A stretch of 64,000 bases of DNA from Lobulomyces angularis. Its lineage: Eukaryota > Chytridiomycota > Chytridiomycetes > Lobulomycetales > Lobulomycetaceae. A model generated the notes under the pieces. It was not told where the DNA came from. It worked only from the letters and a program-made list of their open reading frames with translations, and ran no database searches. Position numbers and translations under genes: made by a program. The DNA is taken from NCBI GenBank assembly GCA_027604685.1, contig JADHYX010000001.1, positions 184,601 to 248,600 on the forward strand, written 5' to 3'. Below are positions 12,770 to 22,439 of this stretch, one piece after another (position 1 is the stretch's first letter; the number at the start of each line of letters is the position of its first letter).

Positions 12770-12795
12770 TGTTCAAAAAAATAATGCCCAAGCAC
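12770..12795 (-). repeat. Terminal inverted repeat, Fanzor 5' side
   Basis: On the minus strand it begins GTGCTTGGGCATTATTTTTT, matching 10812-10837 at 25 of 26 positions. Followed by TA at 12796-12797, the presumed target duplication. Confidence 0.88.
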
Positions 12796-12941
12796 TATAC
12801 AAACATAAGAATGATTTGTCGACAAATTAATGAAAGCAAGAAAGTACAAAAAATTATTAATATTATATTTGCTTATTATATACACTAATAACTGCAGCTA
12901 TATACAGCAGAAAATTCAAATATAATTTTCAAACAACTTGC

Positions 12942-13268
12942 TCAATTTCCAACTTGTGCCCAATCAGGGCCATTATGATCACTTAAATCTGAAACCGAAT
13001 TGGCAGCAGGACCTAAACAAATTGCAAAATTTCTTGACTGGCAGCCAATAGAAAAGGCAGAGTTCACACTCAATATTGAAGCGAAGCTGTTAATTGATAA
13101 CATTGAAAATGCTGCGTTGATTGAAAGTAGAGAAATGATGGTGTTTAAAGCTAGCAAACTGAAGATTGTGTTAAAAGAAAAGAATCCGCCATATGAATTA
13201 GTTGATTTCCAACTGTGTCTACTGTTTGATCCAAACCAGCCTCCTGTTCGTTTTGTTCCTCTGTCCAT
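12942..13268 (-). CDS. Small SIN-repeat protein (unidentified)
   Basis: A 108-aa open frame from an ATG at 13268. A basic, Gly/Ser-rich start (MDRGTKRTGGWFGSNSRHSW) leads into a run of hydrophobic repeats of about 11-12 residues: FFSFNTIFSLLAL, NTIISLLSI, NAAFSMLSI, NSFASILSV, NSAFSIGC, closed by CQSRNFAICL. The regular N-x-x-x-S-hydrophobic-S spacing suggests a stacked beta-solenoid or a membrane-associated repeat. I have seen similar SIN/SVNS-repeat proteins but cannot name a function. It lies about 150 bp outside the Fanzor element. A second ATG (13389) opens a short basic frame upstream that could be a first exon, but no clean splice was found. Confidence 0.55.
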   Translation of the reverse strand: MDRGTKRTGGWFGSNSRHSWKSTNSYGGFFSFNTIFSLLALNTIISLLSINAAFSMLSINSFASILSVNSAFSIGCQSRNFAICLGPAANSVSDLSDHNGPDWAQVGN

Positions 13269-13744
13269 TTTTTATTTTTTATTGCTTTTTTGTATTAATT
13301 GATTTGTATTGAAAGTTAAGCATAACAGAAGTAGAAAGTTGTGCTTTTATATCATCATTAAATCTTCTTTTTTTCTTTGCAGTGTCCATGGAGGTGTACC
13401 AAGGACGTTTGAAGAATTTTTGTTTCAAAGAAAAATTCGTTTTTGTAAATTGAGAAATTTTTCGAAGTTTCAAATTTAATGAGTCTAATTATCTGATTAT
13501 AATACAAAAGTAATAAACTATGTATGTACAATATATGTAATTTATATGATTCTATGATAATTCTGATCAGTAATTTTTAAGAAATATTATTAGTTTAATT
13601 AACATACAATTACTATCTACGTTGCATTTCTCTCTTGCCACCTCAAAAAAATTATAACTTCTCAAACAACAAACAGTTTTAAATAAATACGATTTTATTG
13701 AATTATAAATACAAAATATAGTACAAAAATTATACACTAAACTA
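13269..13744. other. Intergenic, small uncertain frame
   Basis: Between the SIN-repeat gene and the permease stop. It holds a minus-strand frame from an ATG at 13387-13389 (MDTAKKKRRFNDDIKAQL), which may be an upstream exon of the SIN-repeat gene. The remainder is AT-rich without recognisable features. Confidence 0.3.
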
Positions 13745-15666
13745 TTAAGCTAAAAAATTAATCATTTTCGCAAAACCAGTTTTTGGTTTTTCTTCAAAAA
13801 TTCCCATTTCTTTAGCATGAATATTAATGTTACCGGTATCGAGATCCACATCCATTAACGGAACAACCTTAGTCTTTTTGACCAGCTTCCATCCAATAAA
13901 TATAATCAAATATACAGGTAAAGTAATGAAACTTCCCAAGAAAGATTTTAGGGAAAATGTTCCATCATCATCAATTGCACCTAAAATTGGATTTAAAATC
14001 ACTACTGCTCCAGTAAAAAATAATCCAAAGTAACACCCATAAGGAAAGAACAATGCCCTATATGGCAGGTCTTGCAATCGGTAGCCTTGGGCTTTGTATG
14101 CTTTGCGAAATCTTAGGTGTGTCAAGTTAATCATCCACCATGTAACTATGATTGTTGAGCCGGAAACATTAATTAACCAGTTAAAAACTACACCATCTCC
14201 AAATAATGAACCAGAGAAAGCCTTATAATGTAACAAAAAATAAAATAAAATACACAGATCAGAAGTGAATCGAAAAAGATAGTAGTTACTTACAATACAA
14301 CCAATTAAAACAGTAAGTGCCACTGATAAATATGGAACTCCATTCTTTGAAGTTTTTGCAAATATTGCTGGAGCGCGATCCTCTTGGGCTAATGCCATTA
14401 ACGATCTTGCACTAGCATAAATAGAGGAATTTGCAGTGGATATAACAGCAACCAAGCAGATAGCATTCATAAAATCTTCCACTCCAGGAATCTTTGCAGC
14501 GCTCAAAGCAAAAACGAAAGGAGACTTTGATATTTTATCTTCACTTTGAAATTTATCAAAAGTTGCAGGTAGTAATAGACCAATTAAAAATACGGAAATT
14601 ATGTAAAAAATCATAATCCTCCAAAAGGTACCATTAATTGCTCTAGGAACTGCTTTCCTTGGGTTTTTAGCTTCACCAGCAGTAATTCCTACAATTTCGG
14701 TACCTCCAAATGAAAAGCATGCACCAATCATGGCAACTAAGATTTTAAGTGTTAAAATAAAAGAAACTTTAATAATACCAATAATATTTTTCAATGCAAG
14801 TCCAGCTGGAGCGCCAAGAAATGGGCCTCCCGCGTCAGCAGTTAGATTTAATGGTGGGTTTAATTTTAGACCTTGCTCCATCGTTAAATTGTACATGAAG
14901 GTACCTCCGATTCCTTTACCTAAAGCGATAAATCCAGCGACAATGAAAAAAACAATTGCTAAAATTTTAACTATTGACAACCTAAAAAATTGTTATTTGT
15001 ATCAAATTTTTTTGAAACAATAGAAAAATACCAATATTCTACTTCCCCAAATCCATCAACAGCAAAGCAGTTTACTAACACTAATACTGCTAGTAGGATA
15101 GCCATAAGTGCATATTGATTTACATTAGGAAGCCACCGATTTAAGAATGATGCTGCTGCTTGTAGCTCTAAGGGGAGTGTCTAAAAAGAAAACAACAAAA
15201 ATGCGATTAAATTTCTTTATTTTTTACTTACAATAACCCAACTAAAAAAGTAATTCCATCCGGATGTAAAACCTAAAGCAGGATCAACGAATCGGGAAGC
15301 ATAACTGTTAAATGAACCAGATATTGGTATTAATGTTGCCTAAAATACTATAAAAATTTTTTTAATAGAAATTGTAAAAAATACCATTTCACCCAAACTA
15401 CAGACCACAAAAAATACAGCAGTACCAGAAATAAAATATGCCAATAATAAACCGAGGGCGCCAACAGTTGACATTAGTGCACCTTTAAACTGTTAAATAC
15501 TCCGGGACCTTCTTGTTTTATAGTTACCAGAATTTAAAAATAAACCAGTACCGATAGTTCCTCCAATAGCTATCATCGTTAAATGTCTGCCTTCTAGTTT
15601 TCTTTCAGTTCCTTCATGTTGATCGTGATTATTGTTGGAATGTGTAATATCATCAGTTTTTTCCAT
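13745..15666 (-). CDS. Amino-acid permease, fungal YAT family
   Basis: Plasma-membrane amino-acid importer of the APC superfamily, yeast amino-acid transporter type. Exon 1 from the ATG at 15664-15666 has a short polar tail and RKLEGRHLTMIAIGGTIGTG. Later exons give YFISGTAVFFVVCSLGEM, LIPISGSFNSYASRFVDP, GFTSGWNYFFSW, then FSFGGTEIVGITAGEAKNPR, PRAINGTFWRIMIFYIISVF, and LRFRKAYKAQG, all hallmarks of the family. The 411-codon 3' frame contains an in-frame 72-nt stretch (starting near 14290, GTAAGTAACTACT...TTATAAG) that is probably an intron without stop codons. About 12 membrane segments. Substrate range cannot be read from the sequence. Confidence 0.9.
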
Positions 15667-16448
15667 TTAAAAAAATTTTCTTTTTTTTATGTTTTTTAAT
15701 TTAAACAGTTTTATATATATTTATAGGTAGATAAATTTGTATCAAGTGACATAGTATATTTTCCGACATTACCAAAAAGGAAATTTTTTGGTTTTTAAAA
15801 AAAAAAATTATTGTACAGGGTGACTTACAAGCCTCAAGTTAAACTGAAATTGTGATGCCTGTCTTTCATCCAACAATGCAAAGTTTTTCATAAGAATCAA
15901 TTAATCTGCCAAGAATGCAGTTTAAATAATTGAAAACTAAATCTTTTAGAAAGCTTATTTCTTAATTTTTTCTCTATCAATCTTCTTTTTTCCATGGAAT
16001 GTTAATTATAGCTGAAAATTGATCCTCAAATATATCTGAAAAAAACTTTAATATATTTTTTTGGCTGTATGCAAGACATGTAAATAAATATTTCATCAAA
16101 AATTTATTATTTAAGGTTTTTTTTTTTTAGATGTAGGAAGGAAGTGTTGTTGATACATGAAATTTACTTCGTAGAAAACCATTGTTGAACTTTTTTTACT
16201 TTCTTCATTGGCTTCATTTCTCTGGTTAAAACGGAATTATCACAGTTTAATGACCCACAATGAAAAACCAATTCTGTTTTAATAAAAAAATTTTAATTTT
16301 TCTGAAAATGCAAGTTTGAACTCAAAAATTTGTAAACATAAAAAAAGTTTTAACCTTGATCTTTCTTATATTATTTTTTTTCTTCTTATTTGTTTGTAAA
16401 AATAGGAAACAACATATGTTATCTTAAACTATACAACAGCTTTAAAGA
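15667..16448. other. Intergenic AT-rich region
   Basis: Upstream of the permease. Poly(T)/(A) tracts and no convincing reading frame or RNA gene; probable permease promoter and the 3' flank of the next gene. Confidence 0.4.
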
Positions 16449-16917
16449 TCATTTCTGAAATTTTCAAAGTTAAAAAAATTAAAAGAAATAAAATTATAAA
16501 TTTAATTGTCTTACATTTTTTATAAAATCAACGCAAGTTTTTCCAGTGGCACCCAACAATAGCGCAACCGTAGTCAAAGTTATTCCATACCACATACCAT
16601 CAGTTTTCGCCCGAACAAACATTGGTCTGTCATAAACACTATTTTTTATAATGAGATTTTCTTTAAATTTAAACTAAAATTCTTCTATTTAAAACAAACC
16701 TTTTTTGAAAAAATTTTCTACCTTGAACTAGTTATTTAAAAAAATTCGAAAAAATAAAAAATTTTGTAAAGTTGTATACAAATATATTTTATTTCTTTAT
16801 ATTAATTACCTTGGGCTGACCTAATAGCTGGTTCACTAGTCTAAAATTAAAATGGTCAGTAAGAAAAGGTTAATTTAGAAATAATAATACTTGAATTAAT
16901 CCTCTAATAAATGACAT
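16449..16917 (-). CDS. Probable cytochrome c oxidase subunit VIIa (COX7A-like)
   Basis: A small spliced gene of about 60 aa. The first exon reads MSFIRGLIQ, the second TSEPAIRSAQ, and the main exon RPMFVRAKTDGMWYGITL followed by TTVALLLGATGKTCVDFIKN, ending after one further intron. The pattern P-x-x-V-R/K then TD, aromatic, and one membrane helix matches mature COX7A, a nuclear-encoded inner-membrane subunit of complex IV. The phase between exons 2 and 3 does not close with the obvious splice sites, so a further mini-exon or another junction is needed. Identity is a pattern match on a very small protein, hence the modest confidence. Confidence 0.42.
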
Positions 16918-17545
16918 GTTAAATTTGTGTTCTTATAAAACTTCCTTACTAAAAAAGAAAAAAAAAAAAAAAAAAGAAAAGAAAGAAGAAATTTAGAAAA
17001 AGATATATTTGTATGTCAAAAATATATTGAAAATAAAGGAGAACAAATTTACCAGTAAAAGTTTTTATTTTATTATTATTTTATAGAAAAAAATTAAAAA
17101 TAAAGTAACAAGAGTAAGATTTTTATTGATTTTTTTTATTTTTTTAGGTTACACCTAATTTTTTGTGAATAGAAATTTCAAATTAAAAAATAAAAAAAAA
17201 CCAATAATATATTTTTGAATAATTTATGAAAAAAGTTATAGTGTTTAACATAAATAATAATAAATAGATTTGGATCTTAATTTTGATGTAAATATGCGAA
17301 CATTTTAAGAAATAGAAATCAATTTAAATTTACTTAATAAAAATCACAGATACAAGGGACCTTTTAATCAGGTTACGATTTTCATGTCATACAAAATGTT
17401 TTGAAAAAAACAAATTTAAAAATAAATAGTAATGAGTAAAAAAAGGAATTTTGTTTTCTGATAAGTGTACACTTTGCAAAACACTTCCTCCATCAGCTGC
17501 AACTGCAATTATTTTAAATAACAATCACAAGCATTTTTATGAAGA
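16918..17545. other. Intergenic AT-rich region
   Basis: Long A and T runs (for example the A-rich stretch near 16950-16985). Near 17465-17540 a short frame with CTLCKTLPPS and HKHFYEEC (Cys-x2-Cys and His/Cys spacing) may be a first exon of the locus that follows. Confidence 0.35.
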
Positions 17546-18407
17546 GTGCGAAAAGTAATTCCTGAACGCTTTAACTTAAATAGTTTATTCGATACTTGGG
17601 TGAGTAGTGGCAGAAATAATGCTGTTTCGGTTATCAATATTTTAAATATTGTACGAAATGAATCAGTTTACAAAAAACAGGAATATTTATATACTCGCGA
17701 CGGGTACCTCTGGAAAACAGGTGCAATAGTCCGATCAGTAAATTTAAAAATAATTTTTATCTTACAAGTTTAGAATTTTCAAATGATGGATTTTATATCC
17801 TGAATCATCTCAATTCCAAAGTTTAAGAAAAGAAGTTAAAAGATATAGGAGCGATAGTTGGTGTTTATTAGCAAAAAAAGAATTTGAAGGTAATTCACTA
17901 ATATCTTGGTGTGGACAGGGGACTTTTTTGATAGCGAAATCCAAACACAGTTTTTTTACAATTTTGAATTGTAACGTATACACTTTACATTTAAAAAATA
18001 AGAAAACACGTTTAGTTTATCCAATTACGACATTAGTTTACCTGGTTTATTATATTCAAATTGTATAAAAATACTTTACATTAAATCTACTTTATTTCCC
18101 TGTACAGATTCTAAATTATTCCCAGAAAAACATTCTTTTTAACAAATTTTTACTTGAGGTGTTAGCGAATACTCCTAATTGCCGTAAGTTGCAATGAAGG
18201 AAGTTAATTCCTTTTTGTTTGTTTTTGGAGATGCTGAATTCAGTACTTACACCGGAAGCAGAAATTTCTGAAACTGAGAATCTACCTTTGCAAACGTCAA
18301 AATCTTCTGCTGCTTATGACGATGCAGCTGAATATTATGAAGAGAAGGTGTATTTCTTTATGAAGATGAAACTGCTCTCAGCGCTCGCACAATTTAAGAA
18401 GCAGTAG
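17546..18407 (+). CDS. Unidentified spliced gene or decayed gene
   Basis: Three open stretches on the plus strand look coding but are not recognised: 17546-17720 (IPERFNLNSLFDTWVSSGRN, then YTRDGYLWKTG), 17810-18040 (LRKEVKRYRSDSWCLLAKKE, then LISWCGQGTFLIAKSK) and 18219-18407 (LNSVLTPEAEISETENLPL, with acidic YDDAAEYYEEK). The last resembles a disordered acidic C-terminus. Between them several stops are not all removed by obvious introns, so the locus may be a pseudogene. The nearby Cys/His stretch at 17465-17540 may belong to it. Start and exon borders are not determined. Confidence 0.35.
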
Positions 18408-18594
18408 AACAGGAAGATAACATATTTATTAATAGTTTGATACCAAATCTTATTTTTTTTATTTTTTTGTTCTAAGCGGCCTCTTTTTACCATTAAAAAA
18501 AAAATTTAAAATACTTTTGATATCCACAGAATATTCTCATATTAATCATGTTACGTTCATAATTTTTTTTTTTAAAGAATTCTAGGCACTATAA

Positions 18595-19757
18595 TTAAAA
18601 TTTAACCCGATACAGTTTAGTTAAGTTCTGTGAATCATGGCTTGCCACTTCATCACGATGATCTAGCTTTTCCAAAAACAAAAGCGCCGTCAAACTAGGT
18701 TTAATAAATCTTTTTTCCACACTTAGCTTTTTCAAATCTTGGACACTCAACTCGTTTATTGATGCATCATTCAAAAAGCGCTTATCTACACAAATAAAAA
18801 AATCCAGTAAGAAAAAAAATAAAATCCAAATAGCACCTGTAATTGCATCATTAAATTCTTGCACAACTTCATTTAATTGAATTAGAGATATTTGATTTGT
18901 AATAAATTCTGGGAGTTTAAAGTATTCATTTTCGCTTACTGCTGACATTAGTGGATCAAATATAGAATCAGATTTCCCTTGTATTTAATATTAAAATAAT
19001 AATAGAGATGTTTTATGGAATTACGTTTGGGTATGGGCGGTGTTTCTAAACTAGTTAAAGTAGGAGGTTCCATTGCATTACTAGACATTGGTGAAATTCC
19101 GTTTAAATTTGTGCAATCTTGGAATAATTTGTAGTCTTTAAATTCTAATATTTCGTTAAATTTGTTGTCCTGTATTCCTTCTTCATCATTCAAATTATTT
19201 CCTAGAAGAAAAATATTCAATTTTGCTTATCAAATATAAAAACCTTTTCCCAGTATTTTTAGAGAAAATTCTGATATACCAAAGCTTTGCAGACTGTGCA
19301 CCATATCTTCCAGCTTATCATTTTCCTCAAAGGAAGTTTCTTCTTTTACAAAATCATTACTTTTTAAAAATTCAGCGTTATTTTTTTTATTAATATCCGC
19401 GTCTATAATAGTACTTTTAAATTTTGAAGGATCTAACATTTTTATTAAAAAATAAAATTTGTTTTAAAATTAAATACCATTAAAGCCATAAGTCTCAAAA
19501 ATGTTAATGTATAATTTTAAATCACTTTTAAAGTGGCTTACCTCTTCTTTAAATAAATTCCAATTTAATTTTTTATCATCCTCTCTAGGATTATTTTTTT
19601 CTGAATCGAATTTTTCAAGAATAGATTGACTTTTTGTTACCAAATATGCTAAACTTTCTTGTTCGATTTTTTGATTTGCAGTATTTTTCTTATTTAATTC
19701 TATATAATTTTTTGTGATAGTGACTAAATTGTTTAATATTGTTTCATTTGAGGTCAT
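18595..19757 (-). CDS. SKA3: SKA3-like kinetochore protein
   Basis: SKA3 is a subunit of the Ska complex, which couples kinetochores to microtubules. The N-terminal exon is helical and ends SDLKLYINIFETYGFNG, matching the end of the SKA3 coiled coil. The second exon ends MVHSLQSFGISEFSLKILGK, matching the SKA3 'LxxFGISEYxxxL' motif. A Ser/Pro-rich middle (EPPTLTSLETPPIPKR) looks like mitotic-kinase target sequence, and the last exons contain YFKLPEFITNQISLIQLNEV, a 'LPxxxxxxIxxxxLN' block found in Ska proteins, and a C-terminus ending KLYRVKF. Four or more exons. The ATG at 19757 is preferred; an upstream in-frame ATG at 19805 would add a Lys-rich leader. Confidence 0.66.
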
Positions 19758-19964
19758 TTTTGTTGTGTTTTTTTTTTTGGAAAAGAAAATAATTTTTTTA
19801 TTCATTATTTTGAAATAACCACATAACTTACTATTCTAAACTCTTAAAAATTAATTTTCTAGATAAAAAGTTCTTATAATTTAATAATTAAGTGAGACAA
19901 GGTATTAAAGCTATTGCTTTAAGTGATTTAAGATGAGACAGGTAATTATAATTTCTTTACCCAG

Positions 19965-20090
19965 AAACATCTCGTTTCGCGAAGAGTTCATTCTGTTGTT
20001 CAAGTTTTTTTCTTATTTTCGAATAGATTTTTGATATACTTTCATGCCTTTTTTGCAATAACTCAGCGTAAAATAAAAGTGAGTACTGCA
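19965..20090 (-). other. Orphan coiled-coil open stretch beside the gag relic
   Basis: Minus-strand frame reading YSLLFYAELLQKRHESISKI, then a Lys/Glu/Gln-rich helix and the end ELFAKRDVSG, closed by a possible donor (GG|GTAAAG). It has no partner exon on the other side, where the gag sequence starts. It may be an exon of a host gene cut by the retroelement, or the tail of the element. Function unknown. Confidence 0.25.
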
Positions 20091-20106
20091 ACTACCATAT
20101 TTATTG

Positions 20107-20906
20107 TCAGGAACATCTTTCATCTATTTTCCTTTCTCTTGCACGTTGTGTTTGTGCCGTTTGCTTTGCAGGACAGTTTCGTGAAATGTGACCATCTCTT
20201 CCACAATTGTAGCATTTTATTGATCTAATTATCGGTTGACGGTAGCCTCGGTAAGTTTGTCCACTAGTGCAGGCATGTTCGTAGTGATCAACGTTGATTG
20301 GAATCACATTATATGCTTCTCTTTCGTAATTATGACTCTGCCTCTTGTACAGATTATTCCTATGATTTGCAAAATTCTCTTCCCACTTCTCTGCTGCTGT
20401 AGCTGCAGCTTCAAATGTAGCAGGGTGGGTTATCTGTACTTGATAGCGGAGGTTGGGCTTCAATCCATTTAAATAATTTGCGATCAGATCACCTACAGAG
20501 TGTTCTGTAACGGGTACTCGAAAAACTAGATATTCAAATTCGGTGGTGTATTGAGAGACTGTTCCTGTCTGACGCAGCGCGTTTAATTGTTTTCGAACTT
20601 GCAAAATATGATCAAATGGGTAATAGCGAGTTCTCAGAATACCAAAGAACTCTTCCAAGTCTTTACTCGCATTAGGCCATGCTCCACTTTCTTCGGCTCT
20701 TCTCCAGAACTGTAAGGCGCTACCATCCAACAACGACGTTGCAAAAGATACAGCGAGTTCTCCAGATAAGTCGTGAACTTTCAGGTATTTGCGAACTAAG
20801 TATATCCAGTTATCAATAACTTGTGCATCACGAATCTTGGAGTATATTTGGGTGGGACAGGATATTTGTAATTGATGGCGATAGCCCCTATTGTTTCAGA
20901 AGACAT
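20107..20906 (-). pseudogene. Ty3/gypsy-type gag relic
   Basis: Retrotransposon capsid/nucleocapsid. From an ATG at 20904-20906 the frame shifts once near 20850, then reads VIDNWIYLVRKYLKVHDLSG, SLLDGSALQFWRRAEE, LRQTGTVSQYTTEFEYLVFR and NYLNGLKPNLRYQVQI (retrotrans_gag fold), and ends with a zinc knuckle CYNCGRDGHISRNC (C-x2-C-x4-H-x4-C). No protease, reverse transcriptase or integrase follows, and no 3' LTR was found, so the element is truncated after gag. It lies directly downstream of a 5' LTR and primer-binding site, all in the same orientation. Confidence 0.85.
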
Positions 20907-20995
20907 GTTTTTTTTTTTTTTTAAGTTGTATAGTAATTTGATAAAGTAAGTCGTAAGAATTAAATCGTTCGTTTTCGTAAATTTTGTCTTCTTTT

Positions 20996-21013
20996 ATCGC
21001 CGTAGGACCTCCA
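20996..21013 (-). other. Primer-binding site of the LTR element
   Basis: On the minus strand, two bases after the LTR end, TGGAGGTCCTACGGCGAT begins with TGG, as expected for pairing with the CCA end of a tRNA primer. The particular primer tRNA was not identified. Confidence 0.6.
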
Positions 21014-21015
21014 GT

Positions 21016-21164
21016 TGTTATGCTTTTCTTGGATTATTAATATTATAGTCTAAAGTCGTTATAAATCATCTTTATTAATACAAAGTTTAATACCTAAAGT
21101 TGTTAAAAAATAATCTTAAGATTACTGTGTAACGACTTCCTAGTCTTATATACTATAACTAACA
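21016..21164 (-). repeat. 5' LTR of the gag-bearing retroelement (149 bp)
   Basis: On the minus strand it begins TGTTAGTTATAG and ends GCATAACA, giving TGTTA...TAACA inverted ends. It holds a TATA-like TATATAAGAC soon after the start and an AATAAA signal about two thirds along, and is followed by the primer-binding site and gag. Short for an LTR. Its outer end is only about 39 bp from the 5' end of the tRNA-Asn gene. Confidence 0.78.
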
Positions 21165-21203
21165 AATTGAAAACAGATATTTTAAAACTTAAATTAAATT
21201 CAA

Positions 21204-21277
21204 GCTCGCATGGCGCAATTGGTTAGCGCGTTCGACTGTTAATCGAGAGGTTGGAAGTTCAAGCCTTCCTGTGAGCG
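21204..21277 (+). tRNA. tRNA-Asn (GTT)
   Basis: A 74-nt cloverleaf: acceptor stem GCTCGCA pairing with TGTGAGC (one G-T), D arm GCGC/GCGC with AATTGGTTA loop, anticodon arm TTCGA-CTGTTAA-TCGAG with anticodon GTT, T arm GGAAG-TTCAAGC-CTTCC, discriminator G. No intron. The T-rich sequence soon after the gene can end RNA polymerase III transcription. Confidence 0.95.
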
Positions 21278-22055
21278 TAAAATTATTTTTCATTTTCTCC
21301 ACTTTTCATTTGCTCCACTTCATTTTCTCCACCTTTCATTTTCTCCACTTCAATAATTAAGCCCTTTTCTTTAATTCATTGTAAAATCATTTACAACGAA
21401 AATTTGTTTATTGAAATAGAATCAGAAGTATAGATATATTTTTTAATGTGTTAACAATTCAGGGATAAGCTTTTTCTAGGGTCTTGACTAAATTAATGTA
21501 TTAAATGAATTTTAAAACAGAGATGATATCATGGATTTGAAATTTTCACGTCATTAGATTAGAGATTATTAATGACTTTAATTACAAATTACAACAGAAT
21601 AAAAGAAATTTATAAAATTTATAAGATCAAATGAACAAAGGAAATTCTCTTATACAAAAAAAGCTTTTATAGAATACTTACTGAGTAGTGGATTTATTTA
21701 TCAAAAAAAAAATAAAAATCCTTTTTTATAAATAATTTGCTGGCTAACTCCACTCTTAACCTATAGTGCAATGGGAAATCATCTAAAATTATGGAGTGAA
21801 TTTAAGCCTAATGAAGTTGAGTTGAGTGTATGTCCTCATATAGTGGCACCTAAAATTAGAATATAATTATACTCAAAGTATCCTGATTTATAGTTTTCAT
21901 TAATTAAACTGCTATTATTGTTTGGAGATATATAGTTTTAATTGACTTTTTAACTTGTAATTGTTTGCCGGAAAAAATTATTTTATTTTTTAATTGTGTT
22001 AAAAAATGCAAAAGGCATTTATGGCAGAACGAATTTTTTTTTTTTTTTTTTTTTT
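21278..22055. other. Intergenic region before assembly gap
   Basis: A short array of 'CATTTTCTCCACTT'-like direct repeats follows the tRNA (21293-21352: cattttctccactt / catttgctccactt / cattttctccacct / cattttctccactt). The rest is AT-rich with no gene seen and ends in a T run at the gap. Confidence 0.5.
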
Positions 22056-22065
22056 NNNNNNNNNN
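22056..22065. other. Assembly gap (10 N)
   Basis: Ten Ns directly after a run of about 22 T; the true length is unknown. The two sides may not be truly adjacent. Confidence 1.
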
Positions 22066-22439
22066 AAATTTTAAAAAAAAATAATACTAATCCGCAATAA
22101 TTCTTTTCTTATGAGCTGTTTATATCTCGACATCAAGCTATTTTTAAAAATTGATTAGGTTGATATCAAGCTAGTTATTTTTTCAATTAAGTAGAAGTCG
22201 TTTATAACAACTTTGTACAAAAACAATATCTTATATTTTTTAATTGCAATATACGATAGATCAAAAGTAAAGAAAATTTATTTATTATTTACATAATAGT
22301 TTTTTGCTGGACTGTTTGAACAAAAAATGCGAGAGGTTCACATGTCATTACAATTTTGTTTTTTTAGTTACTGAGAAAAGCCTCAAATACTGAGAACAAA
22401 GAAAAAAAATTTTGCATAAAAAGTTGAAAATTACCCAAA

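Larger units (their letters stand above)
10812..12795 (-). mobile_element. TA-flanked inverted-repeat transposon carrying a Fanzor gene
   Basis: A 1984-bp unit bounded by 26-bp terminal inverted repeats that differ at one position and flanked on both sides by TA (10810-10811 and 12796-12797), as expected for a Tc1/mariner-type target duplication. The only coding content seen inside is a broken Fanzor gene on the minus strand; no DDE/D transposase is visible. It therefore looks like a non-autonomous element that carried Fanzor as cargo. A second, partial copy of one end lies at 42393-42555. The mariner-like label rests only on the TA flank and the repeats. Confidence 0.85.

Noticed and set aside
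13827..14033. Plus-strand open frames inside the permease gene (also 14730-15023)
   Set aside because: Antisense shadows of the conserved permease reading frame.
19800..20100. A 3' LTR for the gag element
   Set aside because: No second copy of the TGTTA...TAACA sequence was found on the far side of gag.
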